Shown here piece by piece: positions 61,701-64,000 of a DNA stretch of 64,000 nt. Below the pieces are notes generated by a model. That model was not told the DNA's origin and did not search any database. It saw nothing but the letters and a program-made list of their open reading frames with translations. The stretch lies in assembly GCF_003340555.1 (NCBI RefSeq), contig NZ_QPLJ01000001.1, positions 372,001 to 436,000 on the forward strand, written 5' to 3'. Every line of letters begins with the position of its first letter. Position 1 is the first letter of the stretch. This DNA is from Jannaschia formosa (lineage in GTDB: Bacteria > Pseudomonadota > Alphaproteobacteria > Rhodobacterales > Rhodobacteraceae). The position numbers were made by a program, and so were the translations under genes.

Positions 61701-62564
61701 TCAGGCCACCCGGCTCAGCGCAGCGCGGGAGGTGAGGCCGAGCGCATGGCAGACATCGCGCGTCAGCTCCGGCCGGTTGAGCGTATAGAAATGCAGGTGC
61801 TCGACGCCCTCGCCGACCAGCGTGTCAGCCAGCTCGGACGCATGGGCCACGGCCAGAAGATCGGCGCGGTCGTCGCGGAGCGCGGTCTCGAAGGCGGCGG
61901 CGAGGTCGTCGGGAATGACGGCACCGCAGGCGCGGGCGAATTTCGACGCCTTGGTCCAGTCCTCGATCGGCAGCAGGCCCGGCACGATCGGCGCGTCGAT
62001 GCCCGCGGCGGCGCAGCGGTCGCGGAAGCGCAGGAAGGTCTCGGCGTCGAAGAAGAACTGGGTGATCGCCTCGCAGGCGCCCGCGTCGATCTTGCGCTTG
62101 AGCCAGGCGATGTCGGCATCGGCCGAGGCCGCCTCGGGGTGGGTGTCGGGATAGCAGCCGACGCGGACGCGGAAGCCCTCGGCAGCCAGCGCCTCGATCA
62201 GCTCCACCGAGGAGGCGAAGCCCTCGGGATGCGCGACGAACCCGTCCGACCCCTTCGGCGGGTCGCCCCGGAGCGCGACGATGTCCTCGACCCCCGCCTT
62301 GCGGAAGCCGCGCGCCGTCTCGAGCGTCTCTTCCCGGCTGGCCTCGACGCAGGTCAGGTGGCCGGCGACGCGCAGGCCGAATTCCTGCCCCAGCGCGGCG
62401 ACCGCCTCACGCGTAAGATCGCGCGTGGTGCCGCCCGCGCCGTAGGTCACCGAGACCCAGTCGGGGGCCAGCGGCGCCAGCGTCCGCGCGCAGTCCCAGA
62501 GCCGGAAGGACGCCTGAAGCGTCTTCGGCGGGAAGAACTCGAAGCTGACGGACGGCGTGGGCAT
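61701..62564 (-). CDS. metF: Methylenetetrahydrofolate reductase
   Basis: A 287-residue flavin-dependent reductase that makes 5-methyl-THF for methionine synthesis. SFEFFPPKTLQASFRLWDC at the front has the conserved Glu, VSVTYGAGGTTRDLTREAV, AGHLTCVEASREET, ALRGDPPKGSDGF, GCYPDTHPEA and ITQFFFDAETFLRFRDRCAA are family signatures. It is divergent from metR across 88 bp with a TGAG-N5-CTCA site between, so MetR control is likely. Confidence 0.96.
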   Translation of the reverse strand: MPTPSVSFEFFPPKTLQASFRLWDCARTLAPLAPDWVSVTYGAGGTTRDLTREAVAALGQEFGLRVAGHLTCVEASREETLETARGFRKAGVEDIVALRGDPPKGSDGFVAHPEGFASSVELIEALAAEGFRVRVGCYPDTHPEAASADADIAWLKRKIDAGACEAITQFFFDAETFLRFRDRCAAAGIDAPIVPGLLPIEDWTKASKFARACGAVIPDDLAAAFETALRDDRADLLAVAHASELADTLVGEGVEHLHFYTLNRPELTRDVCHALGLTSRAALSRVA

Positions 62565-62611
62565 GGCGCGCTCCTGGTTGAACTGCCCTCTTGTGCCTCA
62601 GGCCGCTTCCG

Positions 62612-62624
62612 TGAGACAGCCTCA
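62612..62624. promoter_or_regulatory. Putative MetR box between metF and metR
   Basis: TGAGACAGCCTCA, an inverted repeat TGAG-N5-CTCA, very close to the MetR consensus TGAA-N5-TTCA. It lies 48 bp from the metF start and 28 bp from the metR start, so one site could serve both. Confidence 0.6.
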
Positions 62625-62652
62625 TATTGTTCAACATCGACATGAGGCCCGC

Positions 62653-63576
62653 ATGCGGCTGAACATCGAGTTCCGGCACCTGCGCACGATCAAGGCCATC
62701 GTCGAATGCGGCGGGCTGGCCCGTGCCGCGGACCGGCTGAACATCACGCAGTCGGCGCTGAGCCATCAGGTGAAGAATCTCGAGGCGCAGATCGGGGTGG
62801 AGCTGTTCATCCGGCGTTCCAAGCCGATGACGCTCTCGCCCGCGGGCCAGCGCCTTCTGCGGCTCGCCGAGCAGGTGCTGCCGCAGGTCGAGGCGGTCGA
62901 GGCGGATTTCTCGGGGCTGAAGGCGGGGCGGACGGGGCGGCTGCACATCGCGATCGAGTGCCACGCCTGCTTCGAGTGGCTCTTCCCGGTATTGGAGCAG
63001 TTCCGCCGCGCCTGGCCCGAGGTCGATGTCGACATCCGGCCCGGCCTGCAGTTCCAGGCCCTTCCCGCGCTGCAGAAGGAGGAGGTCGACCTCGTTGTCT
63101 CCTCCGACCCCGAGGCGCTGCCCGGCGTCGAGTTCGCGCCGCTCTTCGACTACGAGCCGGTCTTCCTCGCCTCCTCTGCGCATCCGCTGGCCGACAGGCC
63201 CTTCATCGAGGCACGGGACTTCGTCGGCCAGACCCTCATCACCTATCCGGTCGACCGGTCCCGGCTGGACGTGTTCTCGCAGCTGCTGACCCCCGCAGGG
63301 GTGGAGCCCGCCGCGATCCGTCAGGTGGAGCTGACGGCGGTGATCCTGCTGCTCGTCGCCTCGAACCGGGGGGTGGCGGTCCTGCCGGACTGGGTCGTGC
63401 GCGAGGTGCGGTACAATTCCGACTACGTGACCCGCCCCCTGACCGAGGGCGGGCTGACGCGGCGGCTTTATGGCGCGGTGCGGTCGGAGGATGCGGCCAA
63501 GCCGTTCATGGCGCATGTGCTGCGGCTGATGCGGACCGAGCCGCTGAAGTTGCAGCGGCAGCGGGTCGAGGGCTAG
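62653..63576 (+). CDS. metR: LysR family regulator MetR
   Basis: A 307-residue LTTR. MRLNIEFRHLRTIKAIVECG and LNITQSALSHQVKNLEAQIG form the HTH, matching MetR (IEVKHLRTLQALRNCG...). The effector domain includes IAIECHACFEWLFPVLEQFR, which is the MetR homocysteine-binding stretch, and LASNRGVAVLPDWVVRE. Divergent orientation to metF supports the call: homocysteine-bound MetR activates metF or metE/H. ATG 62653 is the only start with the conserved front. Confidence 0.92.
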   Translation: MRLNIEFRHLRTIKAIVECGGLARAADRLNITQSALSHQVKNLEAQIGVELFIRRSKPMTLSPAGQRLLRLAEQVLPQVEAVEADFSGLKAGRTGRLHIAIECHACFEWLFPVLEQFRRAWPEVDVDIRPGLQFQALPALQKEEVDLVVSSDPEALPGVEFAPLFDYEPVFLASSAHPLADRPFIEARDFVGQTLITYPVDRSRLDVFSQLLTPAGVEPAAIRQVELTAVILLLVASNRGVAVLPDWVVREVRYNSDYVTRPLTEGGLTRRLYGAVRSEDAAKPFMAHVLRLMRTEPLKLQRQRVEG

Positions 63577-63577
63577 G

Positions 63578-63591
63578 CCCGCCGCGGCGGG
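63578..63591. terminator. Perfect palindrome at convergent junction
   Basis: CCCGCCGCGGCGGG, 14 bp, exactly fills the gap between the metR stop and the stop codon of the small gene at 63592. A small bidirectional terminator is possible. Confidence 0.4.
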
Positions 63592-63810
63592 TCAGTCGGT
63601 CGGATTCACCCGCTCCAGCCCGTCACCCGCATCGGGCACCGTAATCTGGAAGTCGTCGTCCACCGCAGGACCTTCGTCGGTCATCATGTAGAGGTTCGGC
63701 AGGACGAACAGGGCGATGAGCCCGCCGATCACGATCGCGACGACGAGGCCGATGTAATAGTTGCGCTTCGACCGGTTCGGAACGGGGGCGTCGCGTGGTT
63801 CGGAAACCAT
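63592..63810 (-). CDS. Hypothetical single-pass membrane protein
   Basis: A 72-residue protein: basic cytosolic front (PVPNRSKRNYY), one membrane segment at residues about 20-40 (IGLVVAIVIGGLIALFVLPN), then an acidic tail (TDEGPAVDDDFQITVPDAGD) that would face the periplasm. ATG 63810 has AAGGAG upstream. No family recognised. It follows a cut-off gene on the same strand by 66 bp, with a strong hairpin between. Confidence 0.6.
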   Translation of the reverse strand: MVSEPRDAPVPNRSKRNYYIGLVVAIVIGGLIALFVLPNLYMMTDEGPAVDDDFQITVPDAGDGLERVNPTD

Positions 63811-63841
63811 TCGGTTACTCCTTGTCGTGAGGGGAAGGACA

Positions 63842-63869
63842 CGCCCCGGCGGGGCGCGTCGCCGGGGCG
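63842..63869 (-). terminator. Hairpin between the two minus-strand edge genes
   Basis: Perfect 10-bp stem CGCCCCGGCG (63842-63851) / CGCCGGGGCG (63860-63869) with an 8-nt loop, 7 bp beyond the stop at 63877. There is no T-run. Confidence 0.5.
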
Positions 63870-63876
63870 GCGGGAA

Positions 63877-64000
63877 TCAGTCAGGCGTCGTGTCTGGTGG
63901 GGTCGTGGTTAGTTCGGTCCGTGTGGCCCCCTGCGCCTCGACGGTGAGCGGCGCCTGCACGCCATCTCCGCCGCTCGCGGGATCCGTTACGATCGTGGGA
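63877..64000 (-). CDS. Partial hypothetical protein, Thr/Pro-rich C-terminus (cut by right edge)
   Basis: The last 40 codons of a frame entering from the right edge. The visible end (PASGGDGVQAPLTVEAQGAT, then TTTPPDTTPD before the stop at 63877) is Thr/Pro-rich, as in surface or periplasmic linkers. It is too short to identify; it could also be a chance open frame. Confidence 0.4.
   Translation of the reverse strand, partial: PTIVTDPASGGDGVQAPLTVEAQGATRTELTTTPPDTTPD

Overview
The window is chromosomal DNA of very high G+C from an alphaproteobacterium, most likely Rhodobacteraceae (Rhodobacter/Paracoccus/Roseobacter relatives). The signs are a RegB/RegA (PrrB/PrrA) redox pair with its diagnostic motifs, alphaproteobacterial AddB/AddA, small Rhodobacteraceae-type families, many GTG starts, 4-nt stop/start overlaps, and dispersed intergenic repeats built on an AAATAC/GTATTT core. 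The genus cannot be fixed from sequence alone. I saw no rRNA, tRNA, CRISPR array, prophage or insertion sequence.

Layout. 1-3105: 3' end of dnaE, an HNH nuclease with a PUA/EVE-like front half, and an M20 amidohydrolase, all overlapping. 3265-8917: Lrp regulator and a divergent small membrane protein, a class II glutamine amidotransferase, a DMT exporter, a LysR/azoR divergent pair, a THEM6-like thioesterase and YggT. 9145-13461: UbiG-like methyltransferase, a secreted protein, a lipoprotein EEP phosphatase/nuclease, a LysR regulator and DUF2177. 13497-16172: redox switch regA/regB in divergent orientation, with two paralogous lipoproteins trailing regA. 16266-26722: PAS protein, then tsaE-amgK-murU-addB-addA joined by four consecutive 4-nt overlaps, then trxA. 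26830-29701: a DDAH/arginine-deiminase-like hydrolase and the glnK-amtB operon. 29990-35478: a class A penicillin-binding protein and a type I secretion ABC/HlyD pair. 35489-42907: small proteins, dapE, yaaA, recQ, rsmD and a ferredoxin-reductase-like flavoprotein. 42983-48288: peroxiredoxin, an alanine/sodium symporter, an ASCH protein, and an AsnC regulator divergent from arginase and ornithine cyclodeaminase. 48406-54680: lipid kinase, metallophosphoesterase, a short PCD, FemAB-like protein, GDPD, RidA, a DMT protein and dapD. 54819-64000: LysR and hydantoinase/oxoprolinase genes coupled to a YcaQ-like DNA glycosylase, two thioesterases, and divergent metF/metR; the right edge cuts a Thr/Pro-rich protein.

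Themes. Nitrogen handling recurs: glnK-amtB, arginase to ornithine to proline, carbamoyl/hydantoin-type hydrolases, and a DDAH-like enzyme. Cell-wall supply is another theme: dapD, dapE, amgK, murU, the class A PBP. DNA maintenance (dnaE, addAB, recQ, YcaQ-like, HNH) and redox control (regAB, trxA, peroxiredoxin, azoR, yaaA) make up much of the rest. Most of the window is ordinary core genome. The parts that deserve a second look are the HNH gene, the twin lipoproteins behind regA with apparent CTG starts, the convergent-junction repeats and palindromes, the orphan type I secretion pair and the hydantoinase-glycosylase coupling.
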